From the NCBI GenBank assembly GCA_047495785.1, contig JBLDXI010000001.1:1860001-1924000 (forward strand): a stretch of DNA of 64,000 nt, given 5' to 3'. The notes beneath the pieces were generated by a model. It worked only from the letters and a program-made list of their open reading frames with translations, was not told the origin of the DNA and ran no database searches. This document shows, one piece after another, positions 49,466-58,907 of the stretch (the first letter of the stretch is position 1; the number at the start of each line of letters is the position of its first letter). The position numbers and the translations under genes were made by a program. This DNA comes from Lepidodermella squamata (lineage: Eukaryota; Gastrotricha).

Positions 49466-50620
49466 TCAAGAAAAATACTTATTGCAGGTTATAATGATAA
49501 AAGAAAGCAAATTCAGCGTAATGGTGATAATAGCGGTCGATCTAAATATCCACTTATCAAAAAAGGTCATGTTGAGACATTTAGAGTTCAGCTTCAATTT
49601 TTTGACATATCTCAGCAAGCTCAGGGACGCAGCGGCGTAAATTGTGATGAGTGAACCAATAAAAATTTGACAAATTAGCGCAACGGCCATGACGACGAAT
49701 TGCGAAGTCTGTGGGATTTGCTCGTCGATAGCAGCTTTGAGCACGCCGAATGCTAGAACGCAGGTGATTGCAAATGAAGCTCGTTCTGTTTTGTTGTAGG
49801 GCAAGGCAAAAACAGCCAGTTGGACAATACTCAACAGGTAAAACGGCATCATAATCGACAGAACGAAATGTTCAGGTCTACGTCGAAATAATAGGGTGAA
49901 TTTGACAGATGAGATGGACATGGTACTTTTTCCAGATCCGGCCATTTCAACGCAATCATTATTTGTCGTTTCTTGCCCTGTTAATTCCCAAATACCGTTG
50001 TTGCTCAAAAATTCTGACCCGATCTCGCCGATTATTAGTTCAATTTCATCGAATTTAGTCTGCCTGCAGCTGTCGAACATCATGAAAGAAAAATCGCACC
50101 GTTGCCGGTCGAATGGGAAGTAACGGTGGTCTAATGGGCATAGGGTGGTCAGAACGCTGGCAGCAGGGTACCACGTCACGAGGCCGGATTCGTCAACCTC
50201 AACGTTTTTATAGTTACGCTCCGTAATCTGGCCCATGATCTCGTAGACACTATCAGCACTATTTTGATGCAATATCGACGGAACGTAGACGTCATTCTCA
50301 GCCAGGGTCATGAGTTTGATGTGGCGAAACTGCGGCATATCTTCCCAAGATAGAAATTTGTCGACCCAGCTCAGCCATATGTAGACTTGAACGGCTAGGG
50401 TTTGCTGCAATTCGTCCATTTCCAAGAAGGTGAATGCCTGAAATGTCATGTTAACGAGTAAAGTTTCGTTCATGAAAGTTGTGGGCCGATCGAAACTAGT
50501 AATTCCAAATCCTGACCGGCGGTTGAAAATAGCATTTCTGAGAGATGCTGCTTCGTTAACAGCGTTACTCATTGTAAAGAGTTGGCTGATCATCAGCAAA
50601 GAAATCTGAATTAGCCACAT
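49466..50620 (-). CDS. Cys-loop ligand-gated ion channel subunit (cation-type), intronless
   Basis: A single exon gives 384 residues. A signal peptide is followed by an extracellular domain with the Cys-loop CPLDHRYFPFDRQRC (13 residues between cysteines) and WYPAAS / VYIWLSW-type beta strands of nicotinic-like receptors. The vicinal Cys pair of alpha subunits is absent. Four membrane helices follow: M1 (HFVLSIMMPFYLLSIVQL), M2 beginning TERASFAITCVLAFG, M3 and M4. Glu at -1' and Leu at 9' of M2 point to cation selectivity; no Pro-Ala-Arg anion motif is seen. The M3-M4 intracellular loop is only about 20-25 residues, far shorter than usual. The absence of introns is unusual here. The ligand is unknown; acetylcholine or another amine is possible. 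Confidence 0.88.
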   Translation of the reverse strand: MWLIQISLLMISQLFTMSNAVNEAASLRNAIFNRRSGFGITSFDRPTTFMNETLLVNMTFQAFTFLEMDELQQTLAVQVYIWLSWVDKFLSWEDMPQFRHIKLMTLAENDVYVPSILHQNSADSVYEIMGQITERNYKNVEVDESGLVTWYPAASVLTTLCPLDHRYFPFDRQRCDFSFMMFDSCRQTKFDEIELIIGEIGSEFLSNNGIWELTGQETTNNDCVEMAGSGKSTMSISSVKFTLLFRRRPEHFVLSIMMPFYLLSIVQLAVFALPYNKTERASFAITCVLAFGVLKAAIDEQIPQTSQFVVMAVALICQIFIGSLITIYAAASLSLLRYVKKLKLNSKCLNMTFFDKWIFRSTAIITITLNLLSFIIITCNKYFS

Positions 50621-51773
50621 TACGGAAGGCTAAATAGCGTGGGTATAAAATGCAACCGAAAACCGAGTCTTAAGCAAGTTTTTTTTGACGTATTGAGTAT
50701 TGACGTTGGCATTTCCCAACTAAGAGAAGCACTTTCTGCTAACGGTATACTTCAGAAAGCTGAGTAAACACAACGCCAGATTTAATATACATGCTTTGCC
50801 ATTCAAGGTAGAGAGGTCATGGGTCATTCTAGCCGGGGGCAGATCATTCGAAACTTATTTTTCTTCTTCGCCATGCCGAAGCAGTTGATGAGCTCAATCT
50901 GTTATTTCGAGGACATCGACTAGGTCAATTTTAAATTGCAATTTTCATAATAATTTTATAATTATTTGACAATGACATATTGATGTACGCTGCGCCTTAA
51001 ACCTGGTTCACCGCAGCAGATCGGGATGATCAATTTTCATGGTGAATCCGTGGTAAAATTGTATGAAAATTAACAGCCTACTTCCATTTCCGGTTAGTAT
51101 AGTTTCCATTTTCATTTCGATTTCCATTCAATATACCTCAATAAAATATGAACAATGTCATGGTGGATCCAATGCTTTCTTTCCAATCGACATATCAATC
51201 ACGGGCCACGGACCCGAATCCTTCGCTCAGTGTAATTAAGAGCCGCCGAATTTGGTGACCTGGAGAAATATTTCAGTGCGTATTTTATTACAGGTTCACT
51301 ATAATAATGTAGCAGCCGCGCACTTATTGCGCGCACTTCGACGTGCGCGCATCGCGAGCTGCCGCAATTTGCTCCTCTCCACATTCAGTTGTGCTCATTT
51401 CACTGCGCGATTACTGTCTGTGTGATGGACTTGGGTTGCTGTTGGGTAGCGATCATTCTGAAAAGTGTCGCTTCACGTTTTCGAAATCGCCCGTGAACGG
51501 GCCTTGCGATTAAGACGCTGAGATTTGTGACTGATGGACAAATAAATTTGAATTTAGAATTTAGATTTTTATGTGTAATTAAATTTCACGGCTTCTACTC
51601 GTTTAATTTATGAATACTTGGGGTTTAATTTCCCCGTGTGATTGGAGTATCAGCGGTCATTTTAGCCTGTTTGCACCATTTTGATAATTTTTTAGCTAGT
51701 GAAAATTGAAGGTATGACGCCACGAGTTCAACGCTTTTGCCGATTGTTATAGTGTCATTTAATTGTGTTGCTC
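50621..51773. other. Intergenic region before the zinc-finger array
   Basis: This 1.15-kb spacer includes the promoter of the channel gene and the left edge of the C2H2 array. An exon could start near 51753 (acceptor GTTATAG), upstream of the first array gene, but no upstream coding exon was identified. Confidence 0.45.
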
Positions 51774-51953
51774 ATGCTACCGATTAAGGCCTGCCAGACC
51801 CAGGCGCCGTTTAAATGCGAACATTGCAATGCTGATTACTCCAAAAAGGCCCTGCTACGCATTCATCAATTCATCCGCCACGGAATCGGTCGGATGAAGA
51901 TCGGCGCGGCGCAAGAAACAATTCCAGAAGAACACGCTGAATCGAAGTTGTGA
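51774..51953 (+). CDS. Small single C2H2 finger protein (array gene 1)
   Basis: A short frame of 59 residues from ATG 51774 contains one finger, CEHCNADYSKKALLRIHQFIRH (C-x2-C-x12-H-x4-H; first 20 residues CEHCNADYSKKALLRIHQFI). A basic/acidic tail follows. An acceptor at about 51752 suggests that an upstream exon may exist, so the gene may be partial. It is the first recognisable member of the zinc-finger array. Function unknown. Confidence 0.5.
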   Translation: MLPIKACQTQAPFKCEHCNADYSKKALLRIHQFIRHGIGRMKIGAAQETIPEEHAESKL

Positions 51954-52134
51954 AAAGATATATTCCGCATTTTATATGTTGCTCCTTTGTTGCTCTTGAT
52001 TTTGTAACCTTGACCGAATGAAAAAATTCTACCGTTTCTAGCTCGGATCATATGGGAAATTCTTTTTTAATTTTATAATTTAACGGAGGAATTACGAATT
52101 TTTAATTTTGCAAAGATTTTCGCTAATACAAGTG

Positions 52135-52521
52135 ATGGATAATTGGAACGTTGAGCGGAAGAAATTGCTAGAAGAGATAGCCCAACTTCGCAACGCGAAC
52201 GATCAATTGATTAAGGAGAACGAACATCTGAAAATGATGAAAAAAGGTACTGGAGGCTTATCGGTTTTAATCTGGAAGCATCGGTTTTAATCTGCAAGCA
52301 ATGTTTTGATTATTTCAGAAAACTACGTGTTTCCGGATGAGAAAATTTCCGCCGATCAGACTAGTTGTCATGTTTGTGGGAAGCGATTTGCCACGGCGAG
52401 ACTTTTAGGGCAACACATGCACACGCATGACGCTGTCGCAAGGTTCACCTGCAACGTCTGTAACGCAAGTTTCCGCCATCGCAGCAACCTGTACCGGCAT
52501 GAGAAAAGCCATAAGCAATAA
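52135..52521 (+). CDS. Leucine-zipper plus two C2H2 fingers (array gene 2)
   Basis: Two exons (52135-52246, 52319-52521) give 104 residues, phase-1 join. Residues 1-38 form a heptad-like helix (VERKKLLEEIAQLRNANDQL). Two fingers follow: CHVCGKRFATARLLGQHMH.. and CNVCNASFRHRSNLYRHEK.. (x12, then H-x3-H). The linker between them, THDAVARFT, resembles the VHDAVPRFA linkers of array genes at 56435 and 58415, tying it to that subgroup. The intron holds a 20-bp tandem repeat. Likely a small nuclear dimer-forming DNA-binding protein (inference). Confidence 0.7.
52261..52300 (+). repeat. Two-copy 20-bp tandem repeat in an intron
   Basis: TCGGTTTTAATCTGGAAGCA is followed directly by a copy with one change (G to C at position 15). 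It lies inside the 72-nt intron of array gene 2 and explains its length relative to the 50-nt norm. Confidence 0.8.
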
Positions 52522-52629
52522 TAAATTTGACCAAGTACCCATGAATCTCCATGAACAATTTTATCATATGAATTTCCTTGTTCTGAATTTACGGGATTTT
52601 CATATTAGCCGATCTTAGGTTTTGACGGA

Positions 52630-53355
52630 ATGGATACTGTATTACACCCAGCCCTAGAAAGCGGCATGGGCCTCTTAGCCGATTTGGGCAAGCGCTACCA
52701 AACGATCGATTTGTTCCTCGACGATTTGGTTAAAACTTTCGATGCAAATTTTGACGCAAAAGTTCGCATGGGAGATGTTATCAAACAGTACATGGCTACC
52801 ATTCAGTCGCTGGTCCACGATCTCAGCTCAGTTTTGACCCTGTTTCAAGAATCTATTTCCGACGAACCCGAGACATGTGTTCCCTCATCGGGCCAGGTGT
52901 TTCGTTCAGCTGGGAATTTTATGTCGAAGCCTAGCGAACCTCTAATGAGTCTTCTCCCTGTCGTGCTGAATCAGTCTTTTTGGAAGTCGTTCCAGAATGC
53001 CGAGAAAACAAATTCAGCTGATGCCCTTATTTCACGGAAATCTTCTCAGCACAATAGACTGGCTAGAAGTTCGAAGAAGAAGAAAGTTGAGTCGAAAAAA
53101 GCTCGTGGCAGACCGCCAGCGTCGAAAAAGGCCTCGGAGAACTCTGGAAAATCTCATAAGAAAAAGTTGACTCCCGACGACCGGCCGCCGAACCCTGTTT
53201 CCGGGATTGGTCTGCGACTGAGAAACAGAACCCCGATTAAAAGATCATTGCTGGACCCTGCCAGCGTGTTCAGTAGCAGCGAGGAAGATATGTCTGAAGC
53301 CGCCGAAGCTACACCGACTCCCGAACTTGAAAATGAAGTCCCAGCAAACTGCTGA
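52630..53355 (+). CDS. Basic AT-hook-like protein without zinc finger (array gene 3)
   Basis: A single open exon gives 241 residues (ATG 52630). The N-terminal 80 residues look helical (LLADLGKRYQTIDLFLDDL...). A Lys/Ser-rich segment follows with an AT-hook-like motif, KKARGRPPASKK (about residues 156-167), then an acidic Ser/Glu/Thr/Pro tail (SSSEEDMSEAAEATPTPELE). No C2H2 motif is present. It sits among zinc-finger genes and shares their helix + basic linker style, so it may be a member that never had, or lost, its finger exon. Probably nuclear. Upstream exons cannot be excluded. Confidence 0.6.
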   Translation: MDTVLHPALESGMGLLADLGKRYQTIDLFLDDLVKTFDANFDAKVRMGDVIKQYMATIQSLVHDLSSVLTLFQESISDEPETCVPSSGQVFRSAGNFMSKPSEPLMSLLPVVLNQSFWKSFQNAEKTNSADALISRKSSQHNRLARSSKKKKVESKKARGRPPASKKASENSGKSHKKKLTPDDRPPNPVSGIGLRLRNRTPIKRSLLDPASVFSSSEEDMSEAAEATPTPELENEVPANC

Positions 53356-53542
53356 ATTGCGTTCTTACTGATACATTTTTCTTATTATCGTGATCATTCT
53401 TGTGAATCTCTCTGCTCCAACTCTTTGCCTTTCATTTGCTCTCGTCAGAGTATGTAAATAGCGTGAATTAAAATTGTGAAAAATTCTATTTAATCCCAAG
53501 TTTCAATGATCTATTCGAATTTTATTTCAGTTTCCCGGTAAA

Positions 53543-54185
53543 ATGTCTGGCTCCGAGCTGTCTCCTGAAATGTGTAAGTCAATTTGTTGATCTTTTCGGC
53601 CTGTTCTAGCAATTTAATTTCGTCAGGGAACGGTCAGTTGCCTCGTACTTTTCTATCAAATCTCAAGTTATGATTCACTCAGAGCTGAAGGATCTTGTCA
53701 GGGAGAACAATAAGAGACTCGCCCAAACTTACTTCAAAATGACGCAATTAATGCAAATTTACGGGGTTGCCATGAAAGTCATGCGACGTTAGTTTCTAAT
53801 TTCGTTTTTTCCTTGTTATTGTTATGTTTTTTTTTCAGGTGGTTCAAATCGACTTGCCGACGATCGCGCTTCTTCTGTTGCTTCTATCGCTGAACTAGCG
53901 CCATGGATCAGACCGGTTGATAAGCCCGAATCGGTTGGAAATACCGAAACCAGCCATCCAGTACCCAATAAACCGCCCGTTCCTGTCTCTACTGGCAAGT
54001 CGAAAAATTCAGTGCGCAAGAAACCTCCCGAACCCGCTGAAAAGCGTTCATTACGAAGTTCGAAAAATGCAGCCAGGAGGCGATCGGACGGTGTCCACAG
54101 ATGCAACAAATGCGGCGCTGGGTTTTGGTTCACGGGCGCTCTAAAACGGCACGTAGCCAGTGAACATGGTAGAAAGAAGAAGTGA
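53543..54185 (+). CDS. Helix, basic linker and one C2H2 finger (array gene 4)
   Basis: Three exons (53543-53571, 53627-53787, 53839-54185) give 178 residues. The N-terminal part contains a helix with heptads (SELKDLVRENNKRLAQTYFK). The middle is Pro/Lys/Ser-rich (KSKNSVRKKPPEPAEKRSLR). The single finger is C-terminal: CNKCGAGFWFTGALKRHVAS.. (C-x2-C-x12-H-x4-H), followed by GRKKK. Phases 2 and 1 join cleanly. The unusual FWF aromatic cluster sits in the finger core. Small nuclear DNA- or chromatin-binding protein by inference. Confidence 0.7.
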
Positions 54186-54308
54186 TTTATTTTTTGTTAT
54201 AATTTTCGAAGTTCTGTTTTTGATGATTTGCGACACTCGCCTCGCGGCTGTGATGCTCAACTCTTGTAAATTCGCAAATGAATTTTCTTTAGCTTCATTT
54301 TTTAAGCT

Positions 54309-54702
54309 ATGATAAGTCCCCATACCTCGGATGGAAATCGCAAAGTAAGTGACGGATATCCCGAATCGGACGCTGCCAAAACTAGCGAGGATCCAGATCA
54401 AACCAAGGCTGTAGATGATAAGAAAGTTGAAGCATCAAGCTCTAAGTTGTCGCTAGCTGCGTCGGAAAATTGCTTCTACGATGCTGCTGAGAACACCGAC
54501 GAGACCGATGAATTTGTTACAGGTCCTTTTAAGCCATTGTAAATACAGTTTTATTGTGCTATTTCTTTTAGGAGATGAGGATGAGTTGGATTTGATTTCA
54601 GAACGAGCTGTTTTAGCTGAGTTGGTCAATCGTGCAAAGAACATGAAGCGAAGGTTAGGCGTACTTGAAGCGAAGCTTCACATCATGGCTAGCAAGAAAT
54701 GA
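54309..54702 (+). CDS. Small acidic protein without finger (array gene 5)
   Basis: Two exons (54309-54522, 54572-54702) give 114 residues. The protein is Asp/Glu/Ser-rich, with a helical basic end (ERAVLAELVNRAKNMKRRLG) and no cysteine motif. The intron is 49 nt, phase 1. It may be an array member lacking the finger exon or an unrelated gene. Function unknown. Confidence 0.55.
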
Positions 54703-54857
54703 ATCGAAATTCAACGGATTTTATTTTATTGAGTTTTCGTGCTTTTTATTGTGTTTTGAATATCTGCTGAAAATTGCTGGAACTTGGAAATGCTCGTAAT
54801 GAGGGAACAACTTTTTTTTTTATTTTTTGAGAAATTAATTACCTGATTTTTGCGGAA

Positions 54858-55085
54858 ATGCCAGCCGTTCGAGGCATGAGCGGAATTTTTCGGAGAATTG
54901 GGGTGCCTACTTCCAAGGTTTGATTCGGTGGATTTCAGTTATTTCAGACATCGGACGTTTGGCTCGAATCTTTGACGAACGGTTTGGCAAAACTTGAAAT
55001 GGACATCGTACTAAACTCGTTGAAATTTGAGATTTCAATGATCTTGTTGGCGATGATCCGGAACAAACGGGTTTCGCTGTTTTGA
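54858..55085 (+). CDS. Possible 60-residue gene or relic in the array
   Basis: ATG 54858 opens a frame to 54902, joined across a 45-nt GTGCCT...TTTCAG intron to 54948-55085 (phase 0). The product has a helical, hydrophobic C-terminal half (SLTNGLAKLEMDIVLNSLKF). It loosely resembles the N-terminal region of array gene 3. The short length and weak donor make it doubtful; it may be a degraded fragment. Confidence 0.3.
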
Positions 55086-55235
55086 TATTTCTCCGCTGTG
55101 TCAAGAAGGTTCGAACTTCAGACCAATTGATGAACTTCAGTGGGTACTATGAGCTATCGAATATCCTGTTTTACCATAGCAGTTAGCTTTGTCCTGCTGA
55201 GTTCAATGAAGGTGGTATTTTCTCCATGTTAGGGC

Positions 55236-55937
55236 ATGCTTTTATCTATGGAAAACTGCGATCCAACTAACCAGTGTGCTATATGCCGCAAGACCTTTCA
55301 CTCTGCCAGTTTGTTATCGGAACATCATCTTCGCCTGCACCCATCGTCTCAACCTACTGAAACTGGCGACAGATATATTATACAAAGTTCAGCGAAATCT
55401 CTTTCAGTTGTTCATGAGAATACAAAAAATCGAAATGCATATCGATGCTCCGCATGTGAAAAAACTTTCGCATTGAGTAGGGAGCGGCGCAGTCACGAGA
55501 AATTGGCGCATGGAATGATTGGTACTGGATCAACCAAGATATCTTGCTTTCGATGTGGAAAAGAATTCGATGGACGAATGCGATTGAGCCGGCATCTGCA
55601 GAGAAGCATTACATGTCATCTGAGTTCAGCTAAACCTACCGCAGTCGTTGAAGCGAGTCGAAACAACACACTTCCGAGCTCTGCATTATTCGGTAAAATT
55701 AATTTTCTGTAACCCCCGAAATTTTACCGTCTTTGATTTATACTTCTAGCCCGCAATCATCGATGTCTGATATGCTTCGAAATCTTCAGAAGGGCGGCTG
55801 ATAGGATAGCACATGAAAGCAAAATGCATGGACTGGTGAAGCGAAAGAACCCGGTATGGACCTGTAAGCACTGTGAAAGGACCTACCGTTATCGAGACAG
55901 GTTGATCAGTCACCTGATGTCTCTTAAAAACTCGTAA
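55236..55937 (+). CDS. Five-finger C2H2 protein (array gene 6)
   Basis: Two exons (55236-55692, 55750-55937) give 214 residues, phase-1 join. Fingers in order: CAICRKTFHSASLLSEHHLR.. (module F1), CSACEKTFALSRERRSHEKL.. (F2), CFRCGKEFDGRMRLSRHLQR.. (F3), CLICFEIFRRAADRIAHESK.. (F6) and CKHCERTYRYRDRLISHLMS.. (F7). The last finger ends before a normal second His, so it may be non-functional. The module names refer to the related gene at 57293, which also has F4 and F5. Exon 2 is recognised by its match to the last exon of that gene. Presumably a DNA-binding nuclear protein. Confidence 0.72.
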
Positions 55938-56434
55938 TTGTGATCGAAGTATTGGCTGATATGATACATCTTTTTGATTTCTTTGCTTATTGATATTTGC
56001 TAACTAATTTTCAAGAGTTGTTTTTTGGGTTGCCTTCAGAGACATAGTTCTTATATTTAAGCTAAAAACAATCAATCAATCATCCCATTAGTGGAAAGGC
56101 TGGAAACTTGACTTCAGCAGATTTAAACAGAAATTAACTCGGCTTGCTACTTTGAATTTCTTCGAATTTCGAACGACTTGATCGGAAGTTCTTATTGAAT
56201 CAGTTTTCATCAATCAGCTTATTCATTTGGCCGTGGGCGCTGATGTGAGCTTTGAGAGCTTGGATTGGGCTTTTGATGGGCTATCAGGAATCTCGTCATA
56301 ATTTAGCTTGAATACCAAGAAATGAGTTTTTATTATCATTTGTCGTCCCAGACTTGGGAGTTTTATGCCTCGTGGAAAGGACCACAATTAATTTTTCTTA
56401 AAACGGACTGCATTCCTTTAGACTCAATTATATT
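55938..56434. other. Spacer in zinc-finger array
   Basis: About 500 bp, AT-rich, with no supported coding exon. It probably contains the 3' end of array gene 6 and the promoter of array gene 7. Confidence 0.4.
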
Positions 56435-56854
56435 ATGGACCACAGAGCTTGCGAAGCCGAGATCAGTAAGCTGAAGAGTTCGAACAAGCGCCTGACGGAT
56501 GAGCTGAAATCTCTGAGGCAAATATTAGCCGGTATTCCGAGTTTTAAGCTGATTTTTTTTCATTAGCTATGTTTTATCTTTATTAGCTCACTCGCAGAAG
56601 TTAGCTGACGGTGGAGATTCGGGTCTAAAAAGCGTCCTTCACATGTGCATCGTTTGCGAAAAAGTCATAACGGTGGAAATTTCGCACTTGATTTTTGATC
56701 TTTGAGTTTTTTTCAGAGTTTCTCCTCAAACTCTGCTCTGGTTAACCACATGCCTGTCCACGATGCGGTACCGAGGTTCGCCTGCGAAAATTGCGGCAAA
56801 GCCTACCGTCAACAATGCAATCTATCTACCCACAAAAAGAATTGTTCCGGCTGA
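56435..56854 (+). CDS. Helix plus two fingers, C2H2 and C2HC (array gene 7)
   Basis: Three exons (56435-56531, 56587-56663, 56717-56854) give 103 residues. The N-terminus is a heptad-like helix (ACEAEISKLKSSNKRLTDEL). Finger F4 is split by the second intron after CIVCEK and continues SFSSNSALVNHMPVH. Finger F5 is CENCGKAYRQQCNLSTHKKN with Cys in place of the last His. Exon sizes (97, 77, 138 nt) are identical to those of the gene at 58415, its tandem duplicate. Donor of intron 2 is GTCATA. Confidence 0.75.
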
Positions 56855-56964
56855 CTCTGAAAATACGAGAGATAATTATAAACGGATTAGTCCTAAAATA
56901 GACATTTATCTAAAATTATGAAGCCGATTCCCATTTACGATTTCCATAGTGTCGTATTTATATC

Positions 56965-57153
56965 ATGTTGAATTGCGCAACCTCATACTATCGAATACAT
57001 TCGTTCATTCACTCCCGAAAGTTGGTTCGATTGATCGGGCCGAATCGAAGCAAGGGTTTGAAAGTGGCTGGAAAAGATCATTGGGTCAAGGGGAAAGCGC
57101 CCATCAAAGCTATTCCAGGTCCTCGTCAAGTTTTGGAGATGACTAAAAAGTAA
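56965..57153 (+). CDS. Possible 62-residue basic ORF between array genes
   Basis: An open frame from ATG 56965 has a Lys/Arg-rich C-terminal half (NRSKGLKVAGKDHWVKGKAP). There is no finger and no splice partner. It could be a relic of the basic linker of an array gene rather than an expressed protein. Confidence 0.25.
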   Translation: MLNCATSYYRIHSFIHSRKLVRLIGPNRSKGLKVAGKDHWVKGKAPIKAIPGPRQVLEMTKK

Positions 57154-57292
57154 CTGAACAAATTTTTTACTCGGTAGTATCTATGATCAATCAATCATAA
57201 AAACTGAATGTCGGTGGAAATTGGGCGTTTAACCATATTTTAGACCCTATGCTACCTATCGCTTCTAGCTGACTGTTGTCAAATAATAGGCG

Positions 57293-58296
57293 ATGCCGTT
57301 TACTATGAAATGGGTACCAACCGAGGGACGCCTGAAGACGTTTCATTCGACCGATGTATTGGAGGAACATAGTAGCCGCCTTCACAACTCGCTCTTGCCA
57401 CCGCTCCCTTCGGCAGCTGACGATACTGTTGACAAACGTCTGAACTGCATGAAATCTACATCAGATTTTCAAGACGTTGATCCTAATCGAATAGTTGCCA
57501 AAGCTCAGAATCAATGCCATCGTTGCGCCGCTTGTGACGAAACGTTTACATCGGTTTCTGAGCGTCGCCACCACGAGCGTCTGACTCACGGATTTACTAA
57601 TGCTAAATCAGCTAAGATTGCTTGTTCCCTATGCGGAAAATCCTTCAGTCGACGCCCGCATCTCACGAGACATCGGCTGAGTCGGCGCTCGTGTGATTTG
57701 CCAAGTTCGAATGAGCCTAATAATTCCCCAGCTGTGGCCACGAAATTATCTGATTCGGGTGTCAAAAACTTCCTTAACATGTGCATCGTTTGCGAAAAAG
57801 CAATAACGGAGAAAGCGTCAACTTTGACCTTTGATCTTTGATTTTTTGCAGAGTTTCACGTCGAACTCGGCTCTGGTTGATCATATGCCTGCCCACGATG
57901 CTGTGCCGAGATTTCCTTGTGAAAATTGCAGCAGAACCTACCGCCAGCGATGCAGCCTCTCCACCCACATGAAGAGATGTCACCCAGCTATGGCCATGAA
58001 GACGCTCCGCCTGCACAAGCAAGCGACCCGTAAATCGATTCGTATGATATTGATAGGCAATATTATCGGTTTCTATGTTTAATTACCCTTTAGCCCACAC
58101 TCATCAATGTCTGATATGTCCGGAAATTTTCACAAGCTCGAATGATCGAATCGAGCATGAAAGATCAATGCATGCGCTGGTGACCGGGAAGAACACGACA
58201 TGGTCTTGTAGGCAATGCAGTCGGAATTATGGCTCAAGAGCCAGCTTGATCAGGCACCTCGCATCTCTGGGTCATAAGTTGAATAATGGCGAATAG
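57293..58296 (+). CDS. Multi-finger C2H2 protein, composite of two array gene types (array gene 8)
   Basis: Three exons (57293-57799, 57852-58029, 58094-58296) give 295 residues. The first module (TFHSTDVLEEHSSRLH) aligns with finger F1 of gene 6 but has lost both cysteines. Then come F2 CAACDETFTSVSERRHHERL.., F3 CSLCGKSFSRRPHLTRHRLS.., F4 CIVCEK|SFTSNSALVDHMPAH, F5 CENCSRTYRQRCSLSTHMKR.., F6 CLICPEIFTSSNDRIEHERS.. and F7 CRQCSRNYGSRASLIRHLAS... F1-F3 and F6-F7 match gene 6; F4-F5 match genes 7 and 9. Intron 1 uses a GC donor (GCAATA) at the same place where gene 7 has GTCATA. The protein thus looks like a fusion product of array recombination. Confidence 0.75.
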
Positions 58297-58414
58297 TTTC
58301 ATTATCTTTAGACGTACTTGAATCTATTGTATTATATTTATAAACGTGTAAGAAGCCGGTTGAAAATCCCTTGATGCCGAGAAACTTTTCAAATTCATTA
58401 GAATATTTCTTATT

Positions 58415-58827
58415 ATGGATCACAGAGCTTGCAACGCCGAGATCAGTAAGCTGAAAAACACTGTAAAACGACAGGCGGATGAGCTAAAATCGCTGAGGCA
58501 AATATTAGCAGGTAGCTTTTCTTCTTGGATGTCTTTTGAATAGGGCTGATTTCCTTATAGCTCACTCGCAAAAGTTACCTGATGGTGGAGATTCAGAGCT
58601 CAAAGGTGTCCTTCACATGTGCATCGTCTGCGAAAAGGTTGTGTTTGTTGCATTCTCTTCTGCCCTTCCGATTCTTCGTTTATTTCCAGAGTTTCGCGTC
58701 GACCCGAGCTCTGAGTGATCATATGCCTGTCCACGATGCTATGCCGAGATTTGCCTGTGAAAATTGCGGCAAAACCTACCGCCAGCGATGCAATCTGTCC
58801 ACCCACAGGAAGAATTGCTTCAACTGA
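58415..58827 (+). CDS. Helix plus two fingers, C2H2 and C2HC (array gene 9)
   Basis: Three exons (58415-58511, 58561-58637, 58690-58827) give 103 residues; exon lengths equal those of the gene at 56435. N-terminal helix (ACNAEISKLKNTVKRQADEL), finger F4 split after CIVCEK (SFASTRALSDHMPVH), and finger F5 CENCGKTYRQRCNLSTHRKN with final Cys. It lies only 118 bp after array gene 8 and 81 bp before the next gene. A recent tandem duplicate of array gene 7. Confidence 0.78.
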
Positions 58828-58907
58828 CTATAGAACAGATTCGTTAAATGACGTTCGTAGAATTTCAATTTCCTCTCTTTTAGGGTCTATCCTATATAAA
58901 AACGATA

